The translations under genes and the position numbers were made by a program. Below are positions 36,017 through 47,500 of a stretch of DNA of 64,000 nucleotides, piece by piece. Position 1 is the first letter of the stretch. Each line of letters starts with the position of its first letter. The notes below the pieces were generated by a model, which ran no database searches, was not told where the DNA came from, and saw nothing but the letters and a program-made list of their open reading frames with translations. The stretch is from contig SCHM01000002.1 in NCBI GenBank assembly GCA_004123355.1, forward strand, positions 10,079,569-10,143,568. Direction: 5' to 3'. This DNA comes from Amphirosellinia nigrospora (taxonomy: Eukaryota; Ascomycota; Sordariomycetes; Xylariales; Xylariaceae).

Positions 36017-37881
36017 CTAGTACCGGTAGATGGGCTCCTTCTGCTTCGGCGGTGGCACATTGTATAAACTGTCGTCGTTGTCACTGACATCTTCGTGTCG
36101 CGCAGCCGGCGCCACTTCAGTAGCCTTCCCAGATGAGGAAGTTTCAACAGCACCGTGCACTAGTACAATTCGAAATCAGTTATCGTTCTCTCAGTATCCG
36201 TAGCATACTTCTTAAATTGGTAGATTCTGAGAGAATTCATGTTACTTACTGGCTTCCTTGCCGATTGCGCTTTCCTGCCTACCGGCGTAGCTTGGTGTAG
36301 TATCAAAGCCAGGGTGAAAGGGCTCGAAGGCAAGCCTAGGTTCCTGATCCAGGTAGCGATTGGAAGATCCCCCACCGCATTCGACCGTGCTGGCTCATCC
36401 GGGTCTCGGAAAGGATCGTCCTCGGTGGCAGGAGTACGTGATCGTGAAGGGCCGGCGGATGATCCCGCGTACGAAAGCGGTTCGTACTCACGCCCTTTGC
36501 CTTTCCCGTTCGTCTCTCGCGGCGCTGCTGCAGGCTGCCTTGACCTGGAGCCTGATGACACACTTATGCCTAAGCCATTGTCGAGAGGCGATTGTCGTCT
36601 TGAAATTCCATGTTCGGTTTCATTAGTCTGACCCTCGTCCAAACTCACTAGATCGTTGCTATCGGTCGCTAGAGACTCAACATGTTTCCGTGCGTTGAGC
36701 ATGGCGCGCTGGTGTAGGTTCAAAGACGTTTGTAATTGCTCATTCGTGTCGATGAGCGATTCCATCGTCTCGTTATCAGGGCTGGGATTTTCCGATGTCA
36801 TGTACCCCTGTATACTGCGGCTCGCGCTTTGGCAGCGCTCTGCGAACTCCTTGATGAGGTCGTTCTCGAGGATTTCTCCCGGTGGCGTGTTGGTTACAAC
36901 TTGCTGCAAAAGCTTGGCAGATGTGCGGGCTTCTTCCAGACGACCGGCTAGCTCGACCGGGTCAGGAAGGCGACGGGTGCTGTGATTACGTGCAAAGTAG
37001 TTTTGTGAGTGGCGATCGACTGGGGGTGCCGTCATCATCTGCGTCCTCTGGGCTGGCGGTTGTCGTGATTGCTGGCGTACGTAGGATTGAATGGGCGCCT
37101 AGTACAAGATGGTCAGCCTTACCCTCTTGGAAGTATCCGCAATGTAGTATCTATGTGCGCCGGGGTGACATACTCCATGTGATGACTTTTGTGCCTTCTC
37201 CTTTTCCTTCTTCCACATCTCGATCAGGGGCATGAGCCCTTCGTCATAGAACTTGGTCGTCTCGAAGGAGGTCAGAGTCTCCATCAACATCTGGCGCACT
37301 CTTTCGTTCCGGGAGTGCTTCAACAGATCTTTGGCGGTCTTGGCAAACTCCTGGTCGAGGTTGCGGGTAAACGTGGGGCCCGGGTTATCGGCGAGGATGC
37401 GCACTAGCATGAGGGCGTTGTACTGGAAATCAGGTCTCGAGATGTAATCCTTCTTTAGATAATTGCGGATCATGTCGGCGCACTGCTTAGCAGCACCGGG
37501 CGAGGACTCGGCGGCTTCGACGATGGGAGGTAGGTGGATGACCTCATCTTCGGCGTTGTTGGGGCCACTCGTCTCGCAAAAAAATCTCTAGACGGGGACA
37601 GTCAGGAGAACGCCTTCGGTAGCCGTGTGACAGTGGCAGATAGAACGAGAGGGTAAAAGGCGTCGGAGGTCTGAGACTGGACTACGCACCACACTGCGGC
37701 CGGCGACGGCTTCGGGCCTACTATCTTCGGGATCAACGGAGACGTCGAGGCCTACACGGGGCGAGCGTACGGGCCCTAGGTCAGCAAAAAGCCGTGTCGA
37801 CACAATCCGGGAGGGTGAGGTGTCAAGCGTTGACATACCACTGGTGTTTTTTCTCTTGATGGTGCTGAACACCTTGCTCAT
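36017..37881 (-). CDS. VHS/GAT-domain endocytic adaptor, Lsb5/Tom1-like
   Basis: Predicted ubiquitin- and clathrin-pathway adaptor acting at endosomes or the actin-linked endocytic site. Five exons: 37839-37881, 37690-37775, 37174-37587, 37098-36250, 36159-36017; introns are 63, 102, 75 and 90 nt. The VHS-like helical domain starts at RFFCETSGPNNAEDEVIHLP and includes ALMLVRILADNPGPTFTRNL. A GAT-type helical bundle follows (VELAGRLEEARTSAKLLQQV ... LIDTNEQLQTSLNLHQRAML). The tail is Ser/Pro-rich with an acidic DPFRDPDEP motif, ending DSLYNVPPPKQKEPIYRY. The start is at MSKVFSTIKRK; in-frame ATGs at 37896 and 37899 are alternatives. One frameshift is needed at about 36355, where a one-base deletion joins NAVGDLPI to YLDQEPRLAFEPFHPGF. 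About 510 residues. Family identity is strong. The subfamily name (Lsb5) is recognised from fungal homologues and not tested by alignment. Confidence 0.85.
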
Positions 37882-39676
37882 CTTGAGTGACTTCATCATC
37901 CCGACGTCCGGGCGTCCACGCGCCAGAGGGCCCTGTCTAGCGACTCTGTGCAGCAGCGGATAAAAAAAAACGATGGCCGTGTGTAGAACAGGAGGCGTCA
38001 GTAGTGGTGTCGCGGAGGTGTCGCAGAAATGTCTCTGGGGTAGGGTAGCGTGTATATGTAGATAGCCAATGTGTGAGCGAGGGCGACGCGACCGACGGGC
38101 GTCGATTTGGAGAATAATAGATGCGACCACGCGATGTTAGTTTGGCTGTCTGACGGGAAATTGCGCCCAGGAAGGGGTTCTCAGCGAGCAAGGCTGTGGT
38201 ATAATAATATTTAGTATCTCTTGCTATATACAAGTACTCAGATGTATCTCCAGGGACGTACCTACCCAATCTAGGCAGGAGGCGGCAAGGCGGGAGGCAG
38301 CAGCAGGCAGTAGTGACACGATGAGCGGTCTACAGAATACCGGGTACTGCCTAGAACGGGATCCTAGAACGTGCCGATAGGTGGATGGAGGCACGAGTCC
38401 CCTACGGCTAGACTAACTAGAGAAGAAGGTGAGACGTTTTAAGGCCCCCCATGCGACCGAAATTGGCTGTCGCATGGACATGGAGCACAAGTCCCTAAAA
38501 TAAACCCTTTTCGCCCTTTTCGCCCCTATCATGTAGTGTAAAATACAACTCGTCGTCGCTAAAGAGCCCCCCAGTCCCCCACGACTACCTAGTTTAGGTG
38601 CTGCTATTGGAGTAAAAGTCATGTAAACCGTCGGGTTGGTTGCACACACATATGCATTTCCACGCTTCGCATGCAACCGATAACTTCTGGAATCCACATC
38701 TAAAGACGGGGGCGTAGGGCGGTTAAGGTAAAGCTTACTTACACATAAAGGTACATATGTGTAGGTATTACCTGTTACAGTAAGTGGCCACGCCGCACTG
38801 ATTACATACTCCAGACGACAGTAGTCCACAACCCTTGAACTAGATAGTGTGTCTATAAACCCATGTGACCAGAGCAGACACACTTGTCCATCAGAATCGC
38901 ATGCGCACACGCACACATGCTAGATTAGCAGCAAATGAAAAATCGATATCGGCACTTCACCTTCTACACAGCCTCGATGTGATACGCAATTGAAACGTGG
39001 GGTCGGTTGCTTAGGCCGCGTTGAAAATTGGGCTGGTATTGGAAATATAAATGGATAGATAGAGAGATAGATAAGTAGAGAGATGCCCCGCTTTCTCGGC
39101 GCCAAGCCGCGACGTTTTATCGCCGGCTACGTCCGCCCGGGACTCGGTGGGCTCGAACGCGCTCCATATCCAGCATCCGAGAACGCCGGGCCTCTTGCGC
39201 GTTCAGCGAAACATTTGGCTAGCCTGCCAGTCACCTGGTGTCCTTCCGCCCACCATGTGCACGGCAACTAATTCGTCATCAAGTAGGGCAGCATGTCATG
39301 ATTTTTTCTCTATGCTTTTCACTTATCGATGAAGAAATTCTGAAGCATGATCACGTCGAACGCGTTTTCACTGGGGCTTAGCTAAAGCGGGGACGGGACG
39401 TCTTATAGTGGATTCTTGGCTTCCTAGTGCATCGTCATTATCAGAGACATCAGCTCCCTCGTCAACATCTCACAACATCTAGGACGTAAGACTTTCTACA
39501 TAGTACGTATAAAATATAGAGCGATACTTAACTTCTTGGCCGTTCTTCACCGCTTTCGCTCACCCGGATCTATGATACTCGTTTCTTAAGAATGCAGCTA
39601 AGGCCTGACGTATATACATCTCTACTTATGCGAGCCAAAACCTAAACTTCAAGACTCAGCGGCAGGAACTTCTTGA

Positions 39677-39688
39677 TAAATTAAAATA
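39677..39688 (+). promoter_or_regulatory. AT-rich TATA-like element before the U6-like gene
   Basis: TAAATTAAAATA lies about 10-21 nt upstream of the inferred RNA 5' end. U6 genes in ascomycetes usually have a TATA box near -30, so the spacing is short and the call tentative. Confidence 0.3.
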
Positions 39689-39697
39689 GAACTACTT

Positions 39698-39800
39698 GTC
39701 ATTGCCTACGGGCATATGGTCAATTGTTAAAAAACCAGAGAGGATTAGCATGGCCCCTGCACAAGGATGACACCTGCTTAACTAGAGAGTTCGAATCCTT
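39698..39800 (+). ncRNA. U6 snRNA-like gene with altered ACAGAG box
   Basis: U6 is the catalytic-core snRNA of the spliceosome. The sequence carries a 5' stem-loop (TGCC-TACG-GGCA, 39703-39714). The highly conserved core GGATTAGCATGGCCCCTGC, ACAAGGATGACAC (39742-39773) holds the AGC triad and internal stem-loop. The usual ACAGAGA box reads CCAGAGA (39735-39741), a change at a position that is nearly invariant. The 3' part contains AGTTCGAATCC, one mismatch from the Pol III B-box consensus, directly followed by a T6 terminator (39799-39804). It may be a functional copy with a sequencing error, or a diverged or pseudogene copy. No second U6 is in the window for comparison. Confidence 0.7.
39787..39798 (+). 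promoter_or_regulatory. B-box-like element at the 3' end of the U6-like gene
   Basis: GAGTTCGAATCC matches the TFIIIC B-box consensus GGTTCGANNCC with one mismatch and abuts the terminator. In budding yeast the U6 B box is downstream of the terminator and in fission yeast inside an intron; here it would lie within the transcript end. Confidence 0.45.
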
Positions 39801-41904
39801 TTTTCCTACCTTTTTTATTTTATTTTGTCATTCGCCTTCATCCTCTTGTATTTTATCCTATCCCTATATTGGCTAAATTACATCCTCCGTTGATTTCATT
39901 CATGTAAGGGACAATATCCCACCTCGAGTGACAAGCCGGTGCTCGGCTTCCAGTACGGCCAGTATTCTAGCACGAGCCGGATATTACAACTGAATTCCGC
40001 CAAAATAATATTTGCTTGCCTTTAGTTCATTTGGTTTATTTCTTCATCAAGAAGAGTATACCTCACCAAACACCCACTCCGGTTCACGGCTTTGCATTCG
40101 CTCGCGGTAGGTGTACGAAGCAGCGCACTCGGCCGTAAACCTCGTGAGCAACGCAGGGAGAACACACACCACCTCGCTAATAGGCTAGCGTGCTGAATCC
40201 GGAATGGAGAGAGAAAAGAAAGCTCTACACTATATATGCATGGGCGACTATCTCCCGAGGTCTATTGTGTGTCATGGCGCGCTCTTCGTATGATAGAAGG
40301 ACGGCACGTTACATATATATACCTAGGTACCTAATATATATGTACTTAGCTAGCACTAGCTGTCTTGATTTGTTCGAACAGTGGACTCCTTAGCGGGACT
40401 CGGACGCTGAGCATGCGAGTAGCGCCTATACCCCAGCACATCAAACCCCTAACCAACATTGCGAATCAAGCCCCAGCATGTCAAGCTATCAGGATTTCTA
40501 TACTTGATATCAAGATCTACGGTGTTGGTCTGTGTTAACACTTATTGTCACGCAAAGGGCCCAAACACTTTAGTGACAGGTAGTTTGTAGCAAGGGTTTA
40601 TAGAAGGGCTTGGAAGGTGTTCAAATTATAATCATCTTCCTATAGAGTCAAGAAGGCCATGAAGTGGATTCTCTCTAACCCTTTGAAGAGTCCGAGACCT
40701 GACAAACCCGGATACGTGTGACATTTAGAAGTTTCTGGCTATATACGTATACGCCCATTATTCCACGTCATCTAAGCGGCCATAACACTTGAGATAAGCG
40801 ATAGACATAAACTGTTACATGAAGGTCTAAAACTACCTTCGTAAAGTAGCTGTAGCTATAGATAGAAAGAAGTCTTGCTATGGCGAGAGAGCCCTGGATG
40901 ATTAAGGGGACGTGTCTTGTCATAAGCTTCTATATTTTTCATTCTCGACACCATCTACTCGACGCCCTCCTCTATAGTAGATGACAAGTCCCGAAGAGGA
41001 GAAAAATATCGATCGAGAAAGAATCTGTAGTGAAATTTACCCCGTCAGACGCTCACCGTCAACTGCTAGTCATACAAGAATAAAATAAATCGTGGAATCG
41101 GAGTAGTCGCCCATCTAACTCCCTTTTCACGTTCTAGCGGCCATAGGCTCACCCAAGTAGTGATACTAAAACGCAGCGATGTCATGTCACAGGAGGAAAA
41201 TTCGCATGAACTCAACCAAATAATTTTGTTTAAATGCGACAGGTCCGTAAAACTTCAACCTAGCAATAACGCCTCGGACACCTTTACTAGCCGTGTTTCC
41301 TTCCCCGTGCTCGACCGAGCCCCTCGACTCCCTTCTTCCCCTGCTATCGAAACCCTTGGGTTTCCCTACGCCGTTCGGAGGGCTTTTTGCCCTTGACGGC
41401 CGAAAAAGAAAACATAAAAGAAAGCCTACTTATTGTACAAGTGCATAAGAACAGAGACATAGGCATCTGTTTCTGCTGCTGGCCGGCCCAGTCCTAAATG
41501 GGTTTTTGATTGTGAACGAGTGGCCGTGACAAAAGTTACCAAGAAGTGGAAGCTTTATCGTTTAATGTAAAGCCCATTTCATAGAGAGTTTGGTGCAGGG
41601 CTAGCCTCTCAATGTTCCTACAGCCTAGCCATTGCCAAGCATATTATGTCGCGAGGCCGTCGTATTTCAGACTATGCCAGATTCGAGCCGTCACCTCGCG
41701 TTAGCAAGTGTCCGGCGGATTCCAGAAGGCAGAGCAAAACTGAGAGTAAACCTAGTGATGAAACTAGAATGTTCTGGCTTGGGCGTTGGATATACCCCGG
41801 TTGAAGGAGATTATCCATGTAAAAAATAGCACATGCTCTTGAACAATGGCAACCCAAGTAGTGTTGGCGTGTTAGCCCGCGTCTTCCGTTGGATGTCAGC
41901 GTGC

Positions 41905-44522
41905 CTAGACAACACTGGGTGAGTTCACTAATCGTATCCGTGGCATATCAACCGCTTTTCTAGGCGAAGGCGATGCAACGGCGCCATTTCGTTCACTGCT
42001 GGCTTTAGTCGGTGTTGTTGCTCGTGGGGTGCTGGTCTTGCTGGACTTCGCGTTTTCAGTATTTGCTGCGACGAAGTTGAGTTTCGTCTGGCGCGGTGAG
42101 CTCTTCTTGGGCGTAGTATGCTGAGTTTTGGTAATCTTCTTGGTTGGTGATTTAGTCTTGCCGTAGGACCTAATCACAGACTTTGACTTGGTCACCTTAG
42201 AGATCTTCTTAGCTGGCGTTTTGCCATTCTTGCCTAGAGCAGCCTTGGTGTTCACCGAAATAGTTGAAACACTACGCTTGATCACCGTCGCTGCATTCTT
42301 GCTTGCAGATTTGAGACTGGTTGTACGCTTAACTCCGGTGGCTAAGGCCTTGATACCCGCCGAGGTCTTAATCTTCCGCTTCTTCTTCATGTTGGTCTCA
42401 GCCTCCTCTAGTTCGCCAGAGCTTCCTTCAGCTTTCGTTTACCTTTTTTAGTACTCTCTTTTGCTGCCTTCGCCAGCTCCTCCTTCGAGGGTTTTGGTGG
42501 CTTGACTTCCTTGGGTTTCGGTCCAAGGACGCCTCGACAGTTCGGGCTACCACAAAGACACTTCTGCACGTTCTTAGCTGAGAAAGGGTCAAAATTGTAG
42601 TCGTATGTGAGTTCCTCCGGTCATGATGTCTTGATCGCCGGCAAACAAGGCCATTCGTGGCTGTCCAGAAACAATCCATTTAACCATCCGAGAGTTTGGC
42701 TGACATGAATGATTGACGAAACGAGCGATACTACCTGTCGTCGCGTCGATAATCATGTTCTGGTCAAACGACATCAAATAGTAACACTGGTATAGTCAGC
42801 TTTCTCATCTGAGATACATCAACCCTAAGAGAACTTACTTGATTGTCTTTATACTTTTCATTCATGCGCCGATCGCACTCGTCTTCGGTGATAATTTCAC
42901 CCGTATACTCCATGATGATCTGATTTGCCTTGAAACAACGGTTTGCACGGATGCCGTAGCCTCGATCAGAAGTTTTTATGACTTCTACTCCGACTCGGAA
43001 TTTGCCGCCAAGCTTAGTCCTCTCCTGTAGTCTTGCAAAAGCACGATTTTGACAGAGCTTTTCACCAATATTACAGTTCGTTGAATCACACTCATAAAGC
43101 ATGATTCTGTTTGGCATGTTTCGCCGCAACCATCCTCGGGAGTACATACACACTTGGATTGATAATCCTTGAAGTGAGGCGTTTTCTTCCAGTAAGCGGC
43201 TGCATCGCCTACGAACCGATCTACGAGCGAGTTAGTTACCAAAAGTGAGTTCAAGGAATAACCATAATCAACTCACTCTTCGTCATCTTTCGCCACTCGT
43301 CAGGTTTCGGTTGTCCTGGTGGAAGCGGATTACACACATCAAAGGGGAGTTTGAAATCTCTTCCCTCCATCAACATGCGGAGCCCAGAAAACATGGGTGA
43401 TGGCAGCGTCGTGTTGACCTTGGTGCTCTGCGTTAATTCCGGCGCTTGTGCCAGCAGCTTCTTGTCGGCGGCTGTGAGCCCTTGAACATGTCTGTAGGCG
43501 CATCCTGGCCAGCGTAAAGACCACGATCCAGCCACTTCTTCACGCGCCGCTTCCTCGGCGCAGGCGCTTCCACGACAGCTTCCTCGTCCATTTCTGGCAC
43601 ATCATATGCGGAATCATCCTGCACCTTGACCTTCTTGCTAGGGGCTCTTGGGGCGTTGATGGGTCTACATATTTGCCATTTGCCCAAGTTGTCAAGAGAA
43701 CGGGTCGCGTTTCGATTTTCGAAAACTCATTAGTGTCTTGTAATCTTCTCAATTCCCGTGACATTTTGGAAATGCCTTTCTCAAAAGTCTTTTCCCCCTC
43801 TTGCCCAAGCTCGAAAGCTTGAGAGCTAAAGTCTCGACTTGAAGGCCTGATGCACGCGTTGCGATCCGTTTGGCGGAAACATCTTCTTGCTTCTTTGATG
43901 TCTTTGCGTTTGTCGCTTTAGCACCACGTATTGAAGATTGCGAATCAGACGCGTGTATGGTGTCCTTGACAGGCGTTGAGGCTGTTTCGGTATCTTGGTT
44001 GCTCTCCGTGCTCCGTTCCAGTGTAGCGGTAGAGCTTGGGCGTCTCTTTCGGTCGGCGACATCATCGCCCTTAGCCGTCGCTTGCCATGCCCGGCAGTGC
44101 CAGCTAGTTTGGCGAGGTTGTATACGGGTGTACCAAGGCGCGGCGTCGCGAACGTTCGGACGTGGGCGTGCTGGCTGCGCTTTCAGCAGTCTCTGGGCGC
44201 GTGGTCTTAGGAGATTCGAGGGATTCGGCGGAGATGGTAAGGATTTCTTCTGTCGTAGTAGTAGTTGTTGTAGTAATGACAATGGAGTCAGCAACCACGG
44301 ATTGATCATCCACGATGGCCGGCTCGGCAACATGATCTGGAGTACCAATTGGTCTAGTACTATCTATCTTCGGTGTGTCCGAGGCGAGACTCGCGTCGTC
44401 AGCAATAGTAGTTGGTGGTGTCGAGCTGAGAGACGCGACATTGGAGAAAGTATCGGCGGAGCACCGAAACTAGCCTCCGAGGAAAGGTCGCGCGGCGACG
44501 ACAAAGCCTCAAGAGATTGCAT
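41905..44522 (-). CDS. ASH1: Ash1-type SET-domain histone H3K36 methyltransferase
   Basis: Predicted nuclear histone lysine methyltransferase (H3K36, Ash1 class). The start is MQSLEALSSPRDL (ATG 44520-44522). A low-complexity N-terminus includes a run of eight Thr (about 44257-44280), then the conserved TPVYNLAKLAGTAGHGKRR. The catalytic half follows: pre-SET/AWS KCVCTPEDGCGETC and CDSTNCNIGEKLCQNRAF; SET motifs YTGEIITEDECDRRMNEKY, RFVNHSCQPNS and ELTYDYNF; and post-SET CLCGSPNCRG. A long Lys-rich tail ends at 41905. Introns are 43221-43276 (56 nt, joining KMTK to NRFVGDAAAYW) and 42787-42838 (52 nt, inside SET). The order AWS-SET-postSET with a basic tail and no WW or SRI domain favours Ash1 over Set2. 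At least nine frame changes break the gene, among them about 44460, 44120, 44070, 43790, 43640, 43500, 43100, 42621 and 42442. Most need one missing base. About 850 residues. Confidence 0.88.
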
Positions 44523-47500
44523 CTTGAGCGACGCGCCGATGGCGGTTTTGTGCCGGTTATAGTGGTGGCGAACGGTGGATGTCGCGATAGGGGCACGAGG
44601 GACGCGTTGATGGGTGATGTTGTTTTTAAGAGGTACGAGCAAGAGATATGCAGGATGCGGCCAAGAGCGGGAGGTATTGGCCGATGCGTGGCAGGATGGG
44701 GTGGTAAGTAGGGTGGTAAGGGTGGTATGGGCGGGTGGAGAAAATAGAACTTAGGAGGTAGGATGGCGAGCGACGGGATTTTGTGTTATAAATCGCTAGG
44801 TAGCCCAGTTTTGGATTGTAAACCAACTAGGCTAAGGACTTCACCCTGCTGGCCAGGTTGCGCTTGTCCGTTTGGGTTCCGATCCTCTGCTTAAGTACGT
44901 AGACGCAGTGGTTGTAGTGGTTGTTGGCTGGGCCAAACGAGGCAGAACAAGAACGACAACAACAAGAAACCTAGGGAAGAAAGGAAATAGTATGCACGAG
45001 AACTTAGACTTATCGGCCAATGACGGACCGTCTGTCCTACCAGCGCGACCGTGCGATGTTGTTGGGTGGTTCTGGGGTGAATAGTGAAGGAAGTGAGCGA
45101 GCCTTAGTAAGTAAGTAGAAGGCAACGGACGGATCTACCTAACGCTCCCTCGGGTGCATTGATATTGACTTATACGAGACGTGTTAAACCTGAGTACAGC
45201 CTGCTCGATAGTCTGGTTGCGGTCAGTAAGCATCTGATGTCAGCCAGTCCTCTACAGCCGGTTACGATAGGAGTATGATGCTGTGTCTCTCCCTCCTTCG
45301 ATACTAGGTCATGTTCTCGGAGGTGCAGCCAAACTTAAATAGAAATGGTCGATCTGCGGGTCTTTGTGTGCTTGCGTGTATACGTCTAAGGGAAAGGGGG
45401 ATAGGCTAGGTTTGTCCGGCTATTCTTTTCACCCATCTCTCGAGAAATGCAACGGAATGAATACGGCTATGCTCAACTTACAGTCCAGTTTCTTCAACAC
45501 AACATCAGAGTTGGAGTTAGTAGTTTAAGTGAATCGGCCTTTTCAAGGGTCTCACGGCTCTTGGCCGATTATGATGCTGGCTATCCGATCAGGACGAAGG
45601 GCTGAGAAGTGTAATGGTGAAAGCTGCCTGAGGTGAGGGGAAGGTTTGGGGTCGTGTTTGTGAATGGCGAGAAAAGAATGGTGAGAAGGTCCGGTCCAAC
45701 CCTAAGAGGCGAGGTTGAGTGAGGAGTGTCGTCTCAAGGCCTATATGCCACGTTATAGGCTTAGAAACATTTGTTGTGGGCGGACACTGCGGTTAAAACA
45801 GCCCTCGAAATATATGAGAGGAGAACTGAGCGTGTAGATGGTTCTTCTGCGATGGTAGTCTGTTTTTACTCTGGGATTGTCGAAGTGTCGGTGCTGACTG
45901 AGGCTGAAGTCGAGGACAAATCGGTATTGGCGTTGCGAAATGCCGTTGTGGGATGGGATTGGCTACCAGGACGTAAAGGTGCACAGAAGAGGATAATCGT
46001 TTAAGTATTTGTGCCTCGAGTATGGCCTAGTCCGGGCAGGAGGCAAGATGATGGTAGGGTGATGGTGCTCAAATGTTTGCGTAGATGTAATTAAAAGTAG
46101 GAAAGAGAAAAGATGGGGAATCCGATTTGGGTGGAAATGGGATTTGCTAGGACCGTGGATGGTTCAATTTAGGGAATGGGGCAGAAGAAAGAGGGAGGGA
46201 TGAGCAGCCCGAGAAGGTTGAAAGTGCCACGCTCTTATCATTATAACTCTCACATCCGTGCTGCCTCTGCTTAGGTATCCTGCGTACTTGTCCTGCCTTT
46301 TAGTCTAATCGCCTAACGACTACGTACGCTATGAGTGTACTTGCCTATGTATATATCCTATTATCAGAAGCATCAGGGGTGGCTGAGGTTAGTCATGAGG
46401 CGCGTATGGGACAAACACCACACAGTGGCCATTCATGTCCCTCGGGTTATTCCTAATAAACAGCCCGATGTCTCCGACCTCTCATCGACTATGGCCCAGT
46501 CCTACCTCCGGCTCCATTCAACAACACCTGGGGGCTGCTAATGTCCGTCCGGCCGCCACTCTACTAACTACCACGTCAACATCATCTCGAGATGGATGAC
46601 TACCAGTTCTCATCGGTCCAATCTCCGTGCTTCGTTGAATGCACACATTGACTTGATATATACATCTACCTTCATTGACTATGCAACCGCGGTACGTCAC
46701 TAGTTACCAACTACAGTATTCACATCAACTCCATTAGCCTCAGCCCGATTTCAGGTCAGTGGTTCAGGGTATTGTATCGCGTGCAAATGGTCTCGAGTTC
46801 TTGTCTAGCCGAGAGTAGGCTTCCATCTTCAGAGTATTATTATACCGACGGCACAAGGATGGCATCATGGGAGCTATTACTATAGTCTAGACTAAATAAA
46901 TTGAGTAGTCATTTTACTGGAAGATAGTAGTGACTCGCCTTTCGGATGTTGGGCGAAGTGCTTAGCCATCTACTATCGTCCTTGGTCGCAAGAGAGCGGG
47001 GGGTGGAGGATTCAAGAAAACGCCTCGTTGTTCACCGCGACCCGGAGGCTAACCAACCGAGCGGTGGAAATGATTCAGTGCGTCCCCTTTGAAACCCCAA
47101 CCAGAGTAGTGGTCAAGATATCATCATCTACCTTAGATGAAGCGAGATTGAGGTGCGCTCCCGGGTTGTTGTTGAGAGTTATGGTCAATACGCCCCTTGC
47201 GTAGAGTTTGGGAGGTGATAACCTTAGGGTCCTAAAACTAAAACATCGATACCGGTCCTCCACCATGACAGCAGCGTACCCACCATACGGAGTAAGACGA
47301 GCTCAAATATTTTTAGTAACATCTATATTATGATGCGTCGGCAAATGAGCAATGTGCGCAAAATCGTGATGGACACTCCGTCAGATCTAGCTACTGGGAC
47401 GGCACACTCTGACTTGGCTACGTGCGAAGGGGGTTTTGGACCGGAATGGGCTATAGATATACGTTACTACTGCGGTGTACTCGCACTCAGTCTCCAGTCA

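Larger units (their letters stand above)
37882..41904. other. Intergenic DNA containing a U6 snRNA-like locus
   Basis: Apart from the U6-like sequence at 39698-39804, I see no supported gene. The minus-strand open frame at 38413-38916 lacks any recognisable motif. TA-rich stretches (about 40300-40350 and 40750-41000) include TAGGTACCTA-type palindromes. The left part must contain the promoter of the Lsb5-like gene, and the right end the 3' flank of the SET-domain gene. Confidence 0.5.

Noticed and set aside
36239-36985. Plus-strand open frames of 60-130 codons
   Set aside because: They are antisense shadows of the Lsb5-like GAT and tail exons.
38413-38916. 167-codon minus-strand open frame
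   Set aside because: No recognisable motif or intron structure; composition does not resemble the confirmed genes.
40379-40430. Possible minus-strand tRNA (B-box-like CGTCCGAGTCC)
   Set aside because: Two B-box mismatches and no pairing T stem or acceptor.
43870-44562. 230-codon plus-strand open frame
   Set aside because: It is antisense to the Ash1 N-terminal coding region, whose conserved segments lie on the minus strand; the frame is a shadow.
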